Assembly: GCA_964035015.1 (NCBI GenBank)
Contig: OZ035997.1
Span: 88,789,965 to 88,853,964, forward strand
Source: Corallium rubrum
Lineage: Eukaryota; Cnidaria; Anthozoa; Scleralcyonacea; Coralliidae
Length of the DNA stretch: 64,000 nt
Direction: 5' to 3'
Part shown: piece after piece, positions 45,516 through 57,320 of the stretch
Layout of the letters: each line of letters starts with the position of its first letter
Position numbering within the stretch: the first letter of the stretch is position 1
Notes under the pieces: model-generated
Databases searched by the model: none
The model's input: only the letters and a program-made list of their open reading frames with translations
What the model was told of the DNA's origin: nothing
Translations under genes and position numbers: made by a program

Positions 45516-45990
45516 ACTCATTTATTATATGCATGATAAAATTACGACACGTACGCTTCATACTCACTCACGCCTCTAAAATTAAAACATCTTGTTTCAT
45601 TACTTGACAAAAAAACCAAAAACATTTTCGCTCTGGGTGTTCTCTGTACTCTGATCATTTCAAAATTTCAAAATATTTACATGGAATTTCTAGTTTATAG
45701 TGTACCATAAGTTGTTGGAAATGTGAAAGGGTCTGTAGTCGAGCATGGTCTGTTCGTGGCTGCTTGTTAAAATTGTATTTTATTCAATTTTATTGATTCT
45801 GCTTGATATCAAGGCTTATAATAATGAATCTATGCAAGTGTAAAACCTCAGGGAGAACTTTCGTGCTGTTAGCGAACTGTCTCGTCCAGTATTTAACGAC
45901 ATTTGTCATCTAAAACGTCGACGATCGTCTCAGCTCGCTGATTCTACGGCAAATTTTAAAGCGACCAAAGTTATTCATCTTACAAGGGAT

Positions 45991-46050
45991 ATGTTGTTGG
46001 TAACGTTACTAAAACTCTGTGGTGATGTTGCTCTAAACCCTGGCCCTGTT
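45991..46050 (+). other. 2A-like sequence at the LINE N-terminus
   Basis: Residues 1-19 end in CGDVALNPGP followed by Val. The 2A consensus is DxExNPGP then Pro; here Ala replaces the Glu and Val the final Pro. 2A peptides cause ribosome skipping, and N-terminal 2A sequences are known in sea-urchin and other invertebrate CR1-like LINEs. With these changes activity is doubtful. Confidence 0.6.
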
Positions 46051-47984
46051 CAACTAAATTTGCAATCGCCAATATCTAAAGGTTTAAAGATCTGCCACTG
46101 GAATATACAACGGCTTACAACAGCCAAACAAGACGAAATAAAGATTAGCCTCACGGAAAACTCGAACAATTCTAACAAGATCGATATTCTGTTTTTATCG
46201 GAGACATTCTGCACGAACAAGACTCCTGACTACCTATACGCTATCACGGACTATAAATTATTTCGTAAGGACAGAATAGGTAAGCTCGGCGGTGGGGTTA
46301 TGGCGTTTGTACATAAAGATCTGGAAGTTGAACGGCGAATCGATATGGAGGACGATGACTTAGAGGCACTGTGGCTAGAAGTTAACCCACACAAATCTAA
46401 TAGATCATTGTTATGGACAAGATTTCACAAGAAACTTGGTAGAAATATTGAGAATGCGAAACTGCGTAATAAAGAGCTTATTATCATGGGGGATCTTAAC
46501 GTTGACTATATGACACCTGAAAAGTTTTGTAAACAAAAACTAATGAAGAGCTTATTGAATATTAATCTGTCCCAGTTGGTAAATCAAATCACAAGACCTA
46601 TGTCGCAATCATGTCTGGATCATATATGGTGCAGTCACCCAGAACGAATCAGACAGGTAGAAGTGTTGTCATCAGGTATGTCTGATCACTTACCTATAGT
46701 TGCTGTAAGAATATACAAACAATTGAAAGACAACAAAGGTGAGCATCATAACATTACGCATAGGGACTTAAGGAATCTGAATGAACAAGCTTTTTGTGAG
46801 TCTTTGTCTTCCGCTCCATGGGATTGTGCATTCACTTTTGATGACCCCGATGATATTGTTTATGCATGGTATAATATTTTTAACAGTATTGTTGATCAAC
46901 ACGCACCATTGAGACAAAAACGAGTTAAAAGAAAGTCTCAACCTGATTGGTTTAGCAAAACTCTTGAAGATGTGCTAAAGAAAAGAGACAAGCTACTCTA
47001 CAGAGCTAGACAATCACAATCTGATTCCGACTGGTCAGCTTTTAGAAAGGCGAAAAATAAAGCCACTAATCTGTTACGAAAAACTAAACAAACGTATTTT
47101 AAGAATAAAGTGGCTGAAAATAGAAATGATCCTAGAAAATTATGGCGTCTAATTCGCGAACTTGACGGCGTGAATGTCAAAGAAAATTTTACATGGCGTT
47201 TGAATGACGGTGGCAAGTTAGTATCGGACAAGTATCAAATTGTTGAAATGTTTAACTCATATTTTATCGAACTACCGAAATCAATTTTAACTGAATTAAT
47301 TAATATAACTGGAGACTATATTTCCCCAGAGAAACGAGTTCACTCGCAGCTCGAAATCCCCCTCATCACACCTGAGCAAGTGAATGATTTTCTGGATCAA
47401 ATTCCAGTAAATAAAGCTACCGGCCCAGATGGTGTAGGTATACGGCTTCTCAAGTTAGCTGCTCCTGTAATATCAGAATCGCTCAGCAGAATAATTAATT
47501 CCTGCATAATAACCGGAAAATTTCCAACAAAGTGGAAAGAGGCGAGCGTTACACCTATCTACAAGGGTAAAGGTTGTAAAAGTGAAGCCTCAAATTACAG
47601 GCCCATATCAGTGTTGTCCGTCTTGTCTAAGGTGTTTGAAAGGCACATTGCGTCATCATTGCGTGCTCACTTGAAGGAGAACGCCTTGTTGTATGGATTA
47701 CAATCTGGCTTCCGGAAGTCATTCTCCACTGAAACTGCTTTAATAAGGCTTTTGGATCAGTTGCTTTTCAACCTTGATGATAACTGTGTTAGTGGTCTGG
47801 TCCTCGTTGATTATAAAAAAGCATTTGATCTAATAGACCATAACATCTTGATTATGAAGCTTTTCTCATATGGAGTACATGGCCAGTCTCTGGAATTGTT
47901 CAAAAGTTATCTTTCTGATCGATCCCAATATGTCAATATGGACGGTGTTAAGTCATCCTCTAGGCCTGTTGAATGTGGTGTGCC
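45991..47984 (+). pseudogene. LINE endonuclease and N-terminal reverse transcriptase
   Basis: It starts with a 2A-like peptide. Then comes an APE-type endonuclease (HWNIQRL, LSETF, GGGVMAFVHKD, MGDLNVDY near residue 166, SDHLPIVAV near 231). The reverse transcriptase follows (NKATGPDGV near 475, NYRPISVLSVLSKVFER near 545, LVLVDYKKAFDLIDHN near 603). The frame is intact up to the insertion, where VECGVP should continue QGSILGP. The catalytic FADD-type motif lies beyond the insertion, so the protein is inactive as it stands. No disabling change other than the insertion was seen in this half. Confidence 0.9.
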
Positions 47985-48974
47985 CATAGAAATAATAGAC
48001 CTAGAATGCGTGCTCTGTCACGTGACAGGGGTCCAAATTAAATTTTATTTTGCCCTTATAGATCCGCCATTTTGAATTTTGCAAAGGGGTGGGATATATA
48101 TACAACAATGATCGCGTCTCAAAATAAAGAATTGGAGGACGTTTCATAGGGATAAATTGCATACATGCAAGACAACAAATCAGCCACATACACATTAGCA
48201 TAAAATAAAACAATTTTCAAGACACTTGTTTCATTAAAAGTATTAAAAACTATAAGTTCAAAATTATATTTCGATCAATTCACCACAACTACAAAAAGCA
48301 ACAAAAAATGCTAAGCTTGAAACTCAGAAATTGTCTGCATCAAAGCCCGTTTAAAAGAAAAGAAAATAATCAAATACGTAATGGAAACTAGGAGAAAATC
48401 TTTAAAAAAACACGGATTTAATATGTCAATATAAATAAATGTCGAAAAGACTGATGTATAAAAAGTATGACAGGTGCATAAACATATTTTATATTTCAAA
48501 AATCACAAGCTAGAAATCCTTATTAGATTGGATAAAAAAGAGAAAAAAAACCACTTACTGTCTCCTGGATTAATCCTCCACATTCAGTATAAATCACATA
48601 CAGATTGGCAAGTGGGAATCATTCAAATATAATGTAAAACAGTAAAAATACTAAAACCATTCGTATTAAAAGGCCGCTATCGTCGCTGCATGTCTACATC
48701 CAGAGTTTAATGTTCGAAATGTTTTGGCGAAGGATATTGCACTTCATCTTTATAAAATTCACCAATCCAGCAAGTTTTCCGGTACAAAAAACAAAGAAAT
48801 TCAGTGCTAAAATACATCCATCACTCCACAACATCACCAACCGCAGCCGTGTTAAAAACTGTTAAAAAGTCCTGGGGCGAGTTCCTTTTGCCCTTATAAA
48901 TCCGCCATTTTGTGGCGACAATTTTTTGACTGACGAGAGATAGGAGCACGCATTCTAGGTATAATATTTCTATG
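47985..48974. mobile_element. 990-bp DNA transposon inserted in the LINE
   Basis: TIRs begin CATAGAAATAATAGACCTAG and pair with CTAGGTATAATATTTCTATG, continuing with GAATGCGTGCTC. GGTGTGCC is duplicated exactly on both sides (47977-47984 and 48975-48982), within the codons for GVP. The 8-bp duplication fits hAT or P-type elements. A subterminal CTTATARATCCGCCATTTTG occurs at both ends. No transposase. Confidence 0.93.
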
Positions 48975-49943
48975 GGTGTGCCCCAAGGATCTATACTTGG
49001 ACCCATTTTATTCATTATATTCATTAACGATCTTCCAGATCAGATTAAACATTCTGTTGCTGATATTTATGCTGATGACACGACGCTTAGCTATGCTCAT
49101 GATTACTCTTCTGCCCCTCAGTCAATTACGGTTGAATTACAGAAGGACATTACAAATCTTGCAGATTGGTCAAGAGTTAATCATATGGTTTTGAATGAAG
49201 AGAAAACTAAAACTCTACTGATCGCCAGTAAGCGCCTGAAGAAGAAAATGGACACAATTGATATTGATCTTATGCTGAATGGGGAAAAACTCGAACAAGT
49301 CACCTCGTTTAAATTGCTTGGAGTTACGCTCGATGATGAACTGAGCTTTGATATACATGTTGACAATATATGTAAGAAACTATCTCAACGAATCGCGGTA
49401 CTCTGTAAAATAAAGCGTTGCCTTCCACTTAGAGAACGCTGTCTTTATTATAATGCTATGATAAAGCCTATCATTTTCTATGGTTCAGCTGTTTGGACAA
49501 CAACCTCGAAAGAAAACCTAAACAGAGTTTTTAAGTTACAGAAAAGAGCAGCTCGGGTTATTTTAGATTTGGACATGTCAGCGCGAACAGTTAACATGTT
49601 TCAGCAACTAAACTGGATACCATACTATGACGAAGTGAAGATTCTTAAAGCAACAATAGCCTATAAACGTATAAAGAATGATTCTCCGAACTATATTGAT
49701 AATATGCTGAAACTGAATTCTAGTGTAAATAGTAGATCCACTAGATATTGTAATTTGAATTTCCTATGCCCTAAATATAAGCGAGAAACCGAAGGTGGTC
49801 GTACATTTGCCGTTTCGACCATAAAACAATGGAACCAGCTGCCTAAGACTGTGCGTGATAAGGGGACGGTGGCTTCGTTTAAACACAGCATGAAACAGCT
49901 TTTTAAAGAGAGCTATGAAAACATCGATCATTTTACTATATAA
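48975..49943 (+). pseudogene. LINE reverse transcriptase, C-terminal half
   Basis: It continues the split protein: GVPQGSILGPILFIIFINDL, then the catalytic YADDTTL, the thumb region and a C-terminus with GRTFAVSTIKQWNQLPKTV. It is open to the stop at 49943. With the first half it spans nearly the whole LINE ORF2-type protein. Confidence 0.9.
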
Positions 49944-50411
49944 TCTTCGGATTTTAGATATATGTATATATAGTATTTTATAATTTTAGTACTTAGGTTT
50001 AATGTTATTTGTATAATTTATTGAGAGCCACAAATTTATCAGTGCAAACTGGCATGTGTAACTCTCGTTAAATAAAGTCTTCATTCATTCATTCAAAACT
50101 TTCCATTGCAGAATTGGCACTCAACATCGTTCCCAGGGCCTTGTCTATTTTTATTAATTCGGTACAATAAACCTTTCCGCATGAAGTACGTGGATAACGC
50201 GTTGCGAGATTTGATTGGCTCTCGCAAAACTTCGGACATGCAAAACTTTGGACAAACATTGGACATTAGCCAATCAGAGTTATGTCAAAAAGAAAGATCA
50301 CGTGATCCATTCAATTCATGCGAAATAATAAAATAATTGTACTCCTCTCAACCAATCAGAATGTAGTCATTTTGTCATGCATATAATAAAGTGTATAATA
50401 TCCAACAGTAC

Positions 50412-51182
50412 CTTGTTTTTTTGTGGTTGTTTGTTCTGTTGCTGGTCTTTCGGTTGTGGCAGCGACTGTAGTTACAGCATCTGTCTCTATCACATCAGTT
50501 GAAGGAAGACCCGATGGTTCTGCGGTGAAATCTTCTGTTGGGTCCTCCGAAGTAACGGTGGTTACTGGACTTGTGGTTGTGACAGCACCAGTTAGTTCAA
50601 CTGTAGTTACAGAGTTACATGAGTTACATGTCACATCAGTTGTGGGAGCTCCAGATGATTCTCCTTTGAAAGCGTCCGTCGTTAGAACCGCAGAAGTAAC
50701 TGTTTCTCCTTCAGTGGTCCCTGGACTTGAAGTTGTGACCGCGTCTGTTTGTGTCACATCTGTCGAGGGAAGTCCCGATGGCTCCGCTGTGAAAGATTCC
50801 GTTGCATCCTCAGAAGTGACGATTTCAGAACCTGTTGTGGGATCTGTTTTATTCTCAGGATTCGTTGCGTTTGTTGATGGCTCTACTGTACTAATGTTTT
50901 CTGTCGTATTATTTTGAGGAGCTCCTTCTGTTAATCTTCGATCTCTCGAGGTAGTGACCGTTTGGGCTCCAGTCGTTGTTGGTCTCTCGGTTGTAAGCGG
51001 TTCTGTTTGACTCACTGTAGTTGTCGCTCCACTGGTTATTACGACATCTGCAGTGTTACTCTCAGAGGTCGGTACATCACAAGGTGACGTTTCAGTACAT
51101 GGGTTCGTTTGTGCCACATCAGTAGGAGGAAGTCCTGACCCTACGTTACGCCTCTTACTACGATGCTGATGTACACTGATTG
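50412..51182 (-). CDS. Thr/Ser-rich mucin-like exon, paralogous to the astacin linker
   Basis: 771 bp between acceptor ATCTAAG and donor CAAG|GTACTG, phase 1 at both ends. It encodes a basic start (HRSKRR), then Thr/Ser/Pro/Glu-rich repeats with SGLPSTDVIETDAV, clearly related to [14 protein letters not shown] in the exon at 30831-32159. The ending TTKKQ parallels TVKQ there. It has a few Cys (NPCTETSPC, CNSC). It lies upstream of the astacin gene on the same strand. It could be an N-terminal exon of that gene or a remnant of a tandem paralogue; no second catalytic domain was found between 51.2 and 64 kb. Confidence 0.75.
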
Positions 51183-51393
51183 CTTAGATATAAACAACAG
51201 AATAAAAGTTCAGTTAGAAAAAGAAGTATATATAGCTAGCCCAAATTATGTACAATTACATTAGTAGGTACAAAATTAATAAATATTCAACCAATCAACA
51301 TAAAATTATTCCGCCGGACATGATCAATCAATCAATCCTTTATAGTTATGTGAGGTTATGCAACAACCAAGGTTAACAGCTAGGTAACCGTGC

Positions 51394-51708
51394 CACAGAA
51401 TAGAAAGACAACCAGAAGTCCGACTCGCGTCGGAACCTTTGAAGTTTATGTCCTCGCGCATGTCGCCTCGCGCATCTTGATTCCTCGCCATCCTACGCCA
51501 TCCTGGCAAGTTCCCCCGGCAGTTTGGACCTTCAAAAGAAGGTTAAAACTGCCGGGGGAACTTGCCAGGATTGCGTAGGATGGCGTAGAACATTGCGTAG
51601 GATCGCGTAGGATGGCGTCGGATGGCGTAAAATATCGCGCATGCGCATTGAAGAAATGCGGACAAGTTTTCACTCAAGTTGGACTTCTGGTTGTCTTACT
51701 ATTCTGTG
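51394..51708. mobile_element. MITE with long hairpin, 7-bp duplication
   Basis: TIR CACAGAATAGAAAGACAACC and its complement ending ATTCTGTG, with ACCGTGC repeated outside (51387-51393 and 51709-51715). An inner hairpin (CATCCTGGCAAGTTCCCCCG against its complement) spans 51488-51585. Confidence 0.85.
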
Positions 51709-52339
51709 ACCGTGCGTCGTAAATGAGTGGCGCTAGCACGTGCAACGAGGGGGTAGGCTAAGAGACTGGAACGACCCCCAAGTCAGCACTAACACATTTG
51801 CTTGACTAGCAGTGACACGTGTGTTCTGGAGCTTTGTGAAATTGTGCACTCACCGCCCCACCCTTTCTTCAAATCACTAAAAGGTAAGTTATCTCCACCA
51901 ATTTACTGGTGTGATTGGTGCAATTAAGCTATCCCGAGGGGGTGGTCAGCTCAAGTTACCACCTGGCTGGATCTTTATCTGAATCCAAGTACCACTACTC
52001 GCTTCAAGGCCCCCTCGGTAAACAGCTTGCACCTAACCAACCAAATGGGTAAGTAAAAGGTGAACGAAGATGTTGACTCAGCCTAAACGCGTGCGTGCGA
52101 AGTTTAAAGGAGAACTTCAGTCAAAAAAATAGATCACCCTAGTTTTAAGCGAAAGTTATTTAAATGTGATGTTTGGAAATGTTAATCAAGTTTTACGATA
52201 TCTGCTTTGGTACTAAAGAAATGACGCTATCATTCTTGAATTTTATGCCTCCATTTTGAGTTTGAAGAACGGCTCAATTTGATGTACAGCGGAATTTTCT
52301 TTTCAATTTTGGCGTCATATCAATTTTGGCCTGACCTTA

Positions 52340-52744
52340 AGCCCGGCATACACTAGAGAAAATTCCAGAAACAAGTTACCGAAACACGCGGCAGGGGCCG
52401 CGGAACCGGGGGGCACTGGGGGCAGAAGCCCCCCCCCCCCCCCCCCCCCCAAAAAAAACAAAATGGTGGTGATCAAATGGACATTAACCGTACAACGTTT
52501 TAAATTATACAATTATTTTGAAAATAACCAAGGTGCCCCTTTTTGGCGGTGCCCCCCCACTTTTCAGGTGCTTCCGCGGCCTCTGACGCGGTTTCAGAAA
52601 CAAAAATTTCCAGTGTATGTTGAAACGTTTCAGAAACCAAGTTTCCCTGGTTAGAACACTGTTCTATTTTTTGAAACAAGTTTCGGAAACCTTTTCGAAA
52701 ATGTGTTTCGGAAACTTGTTTCGGAAACTTGTGTATGCCGGGCT
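52340..52744. mobile_element. PIF/Harbinger-like MITE
   Basis: Ends AGCCCGGCATACAC and GTGTATGCCGGGCT, flanked by TTA on both sides (52337-52339 and 52745-52747), the 3-bp target of PIF/Harbinger elements. GAAACTTGTTTCGGAAAC-type repeats fill it. A hAT-like element is nested at 52392. Confidence 0.85.
52392..52585. mobile_element. Small hAT-like element nested in the Harbinger-like MITE
   Basis: Ends CAGGGGCCGCGGAA and TTCCGCGGCCTCTG; ACGCGG repeated directly outside (52386-52391 and 52586-52591), shorter than the usual 8 bp. It contains a long C run (about 52430-52450), as the other hAT copies do. Confidence 0.75.
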
Positions 52745-52747
52745 TTA

Positions 52748-54020
52748 AAGTGGTTCTCTTACGAAAATATTGTTGGTATTAAATGTCTGACCAGACGGCA
52801 ATTTTTAGAAATTTTGACCGAAGAAAACTTACTGGAGATTTAGCTATGCCACGAATTCCATGAAAATTTGACAAATTTCAAACGACATGTAACAGCAGAT
52901 ATTAGCACTATTCAACGAATATACTTCATAAGTGTGGTTCTCCTTCTGCAGTTCAGTATAAAGAATAATTACGTAGTAGTTATTTTATAGACAGCAATAA
53001 CCATAGGCATAGACTATATGACTGAACGTATAACAAGGCATGGAAAAACTAAAACTCTAGGGAGCCACCTTAAGAAACTTTTATTGAAATGTAATTCATT
53101 TGTCTGACTGAAGTTCCTTAATTTCATGATATGCAACATACTGACGCTAGTCGCTAGATCATGCAAATAATACACCAGACTAGATATGAGATTTCTGTCA
53201 ATATTTTAAAGTCTCTTGGTATGTCACTTGTGGGATTTTACATATTTCTAATCTTCAGGTTGTATTCAGCATAATTGCAATATATTTTGACGTTCCATGT
53301 AAATGACGTTCCTAATATTAATGGCAGTTTTTGCTGTCAAAGTTAGTTACTACTTTAACTTACCAGAAGTGACGCCGAAATGAGAATATGAAAGGAGGAA
53401 AACAGTATATAACAACACTACGCGACTACTTCACATTTTATTCTATTCGTTATTGCGTAAATACAAGAAAAGAGAAAGGCGTGTATAATAGCGAAGCGCA
53501 CAGTTACTATATAAAGACCAAAACTCAGACAAACCGAAGTTGAATCTCGAGGGATTTCTAACGATCCATTTTCTTTTGTTGGAAATGCAAAATTGAATTA
53601 TAAACTCAGACAAACATGAATTCGACGTCGTCTGCGCGCTTCGCTATTCTATTTTTTTTCTAAAAGCTCATTCCTTTTGACGTCACTTCCGGTAAGTAGT
53701 TCCAAATTTTGATAACGAGAGTGGCCATAAAAATACAGACATTCCTACGTGTCCCTTGGTACTGTCCGTATTAACGGTTTCATTGTAATTAATATTTGTG
53801 TAACTGCAGGATGCTGCATTGCGGGACATGTATATTTTATGTTGTTCTGCCGGCCCCAGTTGTGCAACACCGCGGTGGGAATAACAATGAGATGCAAGCA
53901 TGCAATGCTCCAATACCAAAGGCCTCAGAGATCAGAAGGACCATTTCAAGTTATAACACCCCCCCCCCCTACCAACAGTGCGCAGGGAAAATAATACTTC
54001 GTTTGTAAAGAAATCCCGTT
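52748..54020. other. No gene recognised
   Basis: Holds a loose inverted repeat (TATAATAGCGAAGCGC at 53486 and its complement near 53632) with a direct AACTCAGACAAAC word on each side of its loop. No coding evidence. Confidence 0.4.
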
Positions 54021-54024
54021 AAAT

Positions 54025-54820
54025 TTATAATGGCATGGTTCTTCTTGCTAACTTTAGTGAGTTTCTTAAGAACAAATCAATAATATATGCAGCGCACTGT
54101 ATACAGCAATAGTCGAAGTGTGGTTGTACTAGTGCATTGTAAACGGATATTATAAGTGTACAACGGTTTACACAAGGCTTTAATCGTTTAATTGCACCAA
54201 CACCAGATGATATTTTCTTTACTAATTTTTCAATGTGTTTGTCCCACGTCAAAAATAGGTCAATATGTACACCAAGTGACTTGGTGATCTGCACTCTTTT
54301 AATTGGTACATCACCAACAAATAAAAACGCTGGGATAATTAATAAATCTGTTTATATTGTGTCTGGATCCAATCAATAGATATTCTGTCTTGACCAGATT
54401 AAGACAAAGCTTGTTCGCTAAGAGCCACTCCTTTACATTTTTAAGATCGTAATTAAGGGCGACCCCAACTTCATTTATAGATTTACCAGATGCTGTCAAT
54501 GTAGTATCGTCTGCAAACATTCTAGTTGTTGTATGTTGCAAACACTGAGAGGCAAATCGTTTATAATGTAAATTAAGAAAAGAAGTGGCCCTAGAATTGA
54601 ACCTTGCGGAACTCCACATCTTACTGTTACGTTTTAGGGCTGGACACTTTGCCATTGATGCAACATATTTGTGTTCGATCTGATAAGTATGAATGAAGCA
54701 GGTTTAAATGCCTTAATTGTTCAATGCCGTAGAAAACAAGTTTTTTATTTAGCATATCATGGTTTACAATATCAAACGCTTTTCTTAAGGGTGAGAGGGT
54801 TAATAAAATTACCATTCAAC
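54025..54820 (-). pseudogene. Degenerate LINE reverse transcriptase fragment
   Basis: Pieces in shifted frames give, in order on the minus strand, KAFDIVNHDMLNKKL and YLSDRTQ; then MFADDTTLTASGKSIN and ANKLCLNLVKTEYLLIGS; then LGVHIDLFLTWDKHIEKLV. These are consecutive reverse transcriptase regions of a CR1/L2/Jockey-type element with a deletion around the PQGS motif. Confidence 0.85.
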
Positions 54821-54824
54821 AACG

Positions 54825-54945
54825 TTCAACATCATTCAACAGGGGTGGCCAAACACTTTCAACATGTTGAATCGTGGTTGAATTCAACAATGTTGAACGA
54901 TGTTGAATCAATGAAACGTTGAAAGCGTTTGGCAAGGCTTTTACG
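54825..54945. repeat. TTCAACATTGTTGAA-type MITE
   Basis: GGCCAAACACTTTCAAC and GTTGAAAGCGTTTGGC ends; the interior is a series of TTCAACATGTTGAA-like palindromes. Confidence 0.65.
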
Positions 54946-54949
54946 GCTT

Positions 54950-57004
54950 ATATACGAACAAGATGTGTTGGCAACTGGCATGAGCATGATGAATGTTTAA
55001 TGCTTTTTCCTGGCAAAGAAGTACAACACTCTGGTCAGGTGACATGAAAATTTGGATTTGAGAGTCCCTCGCCCCCCTCTCATTATCAGAAGACCAAGGT
55101 GTCTCTGTTTGTTTACATTATTTGGGTTTCATTTTAAAAATAACATTTCAGCCGTAACTTTGATAATTAACTTTGATATCGACCGACTCGAAAAACAGTG
55201 ACCTTTTGTCTTTAATAGCTGCATATTCGCATCTCTGGCCAAGTCTGGGAGGTTACCGTCTCCCGGCTCCACTTTACGAATGGCAAAAGTATCCAGCAAA
55301 GTATCACTCCACGTACGTCTTGCTTCATGGCTCGGCGCCAGCAACCGTGTATCGTTTCCAGTATTTCAACCATGCAGTCTCCCCAAAATAGGTATGTCAT
55401 CAGGACCAGTGAATTTGAATAAAGACGGAAACGCAATTTATGGACAAAATCGACGCCCAGCCCGAATGGCAATCCAATGTCTCGCGCTCTTGTAGTCCTT
55501 ATAGTTTACGAGTGAAGCCAATAATAACTTAAAATCCCGGTGCGTGGGTATCACTATGTGAGTATTGACTCACAATAAAGCTAAAATATTAGTCTATTAG
55601 ATTGAAAAGGTGTTGCGTAAATATGTAAACTTGCTATTGAAACTTTGAAAGACACAAAGGCTACAACAAGAACGGCAAGCATTGCCACGATATTCCATTT
55701 TCAGAACGCGCGACAACGGCTAAGCGTTTTATTATCATCAATATACTGTATATAATCCGTCTAATTACTCTAAATATTTCCTTCTGATGTATCGTAAACA
55801 ACCTCAAGATGTTATTATGGGAAGTATATATCTCTACATACCTCGGCAAATTCCCATTTGATAAAGGCAAACCACCACGACAGCAAAAAGACATATCGGC
55901 CAAGAAGTGCGCATTCTGATATCTCAAAAAAGATTTCAATGCTAGGTGAAGGATATGATTATTAAAACTTGAGTAACAACGTCAGCTGTGGGAGAAACAC
56001 TCAAACACACGGCCTTTCTCTTTTGCTCTGTCGGACTCGTTCTCTTTCGAGCCGCGAAAACGCGCAGTACGGGGATCTGATTCGTGGATGTTTTGTTTTG
56101 TCACATAGCAAGGAAGCGATGCTGTCAACACCATACACAGTTTGGTTGATTTCCGTCCATCACACAACGCGTTTTCGACAATTCTCCCATTCATGGATTG
56201 GTGGAGACTTGATCTGAAAGACTGCATGACCTCATTATAAGAAGTAATTGCATGCGAATGACACATTATGTTATTATTGCCTACTGGGTACTGCTTCTAA
56301 AAGAGCACGATTCATAATTTATATGGACAGTGATCCTTGTATATATACCCCCTGATAGCGCGGCGAAATTTTTAAGCTCCCTGTGTATACACAGATATAA
56401 CCTTACATATGCATGGATAATTTTACACGGTCAGTTATATATGCGCAAATATATCTTCCACGATTGTCAAAATCGAGAATTTGTTGCGCGCATTTTACGC
56501 CTATAAAATAGTATGTGTTTTTTTTTAGTTTAGAACTTACCCATGTTTATAGAACTCATCTACTATGACACTTCACACTTGATTGGTTTGGACCTGTTGG
56601 GTCTGCTATTAAATTGCACAATGGGGCATATATACAGCGCGAAGTAAAAGCACATCACATGGGTATAGTAAATAAAAACCATGTGTATTTCGGAGGTTTA
56701 TTAAAAATCTAACATTTCGTTGCTTCGAACAATATGTCATCCCAGTCAACGAAATTAGATGTTCACACGGATAATGTTTATACGCTGCACCGCGCATATT
56801 TCCCCCCACCTATGGTTATTAATCGCATGGCTGAAGTCATTTACTGGTTATAATCCGGTCTCGTCCCGTCCGCGTTTTACAACATGCATGCCATTGGCGT
56901 GTGCTTGAAGATCCCATGTCAGAGATGTGTCAGTTAGGAATAATGATAGGACTTTCTCTGAGATGAAAAATATATAACGCCACAAACTGAAGATATGAAA
57001 TAAT
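54950..57004. other. No recognised gene; two unassigned ORF regions
   Basis: 55130-55495 is open in several frames on both strands, with no family match. The minus-strand frame 55982-56266 (ending CFSHS) follows a possible acceptor CTTTCAG near 56214 and has coding-like composition, but no domain is recognised. Neither is called as a gene. Confidence 0.35.
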
Positions 57005-57097
57005 TATCCCCGAGCCCGGTGAGGGTGCTAATCTCGACGTGCGTGGAGTCCACTTTACACGCGAGATGTAAAACTGAAAGCAATTCTGAAACCTGTT

Positions 57098-57098
<1 letters not shown>

Positions 57099-57162
<64 letters not shown>
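57099..57162. repeat. (TA)n microsatellite
   Basis: 64 bp of TA; a second tract lies at 57371-57408. Confidence 0.95.
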
Positions 57163-57165
<3 letters not shown>

Positions 57166-57320
57166 GCAACGCTCACTACCCTTGTGGAAGTTTGAGCACT
57201 CTGGGCCCATGCGCACTTCACGCTATCTGAATGTATTTCACCGATGCTGTTCCACATGCGGTTGTCACCGACGATCGCATGTGTATAGTAATTGATGAAA
57301 TTCATTCAGATTGTTCCAAG

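Larger units (their letters stand above)
45770..50094 (+). mobile_element. CR1/L2-like LINE split by a DNA transposon
   Basis: The body is 45991-47984 plus 48975-49943 with a 3' tail to about 50094 ending AATAAAGTCTTCATTCATTC, the short 3' repeat typical of CR1/L2 elements. The 5' limit is uncertain. Removing the 990-bp insertion and one target copy leaves about 3.3 kb. Confidence 0.8.

Noticed and set aside
50423..50917. Val/Ser-rich plus-strand frame of 164 codons
   Set aside because: Antisense shadow of the Thr/Ser-rich exon at 50412-51182.
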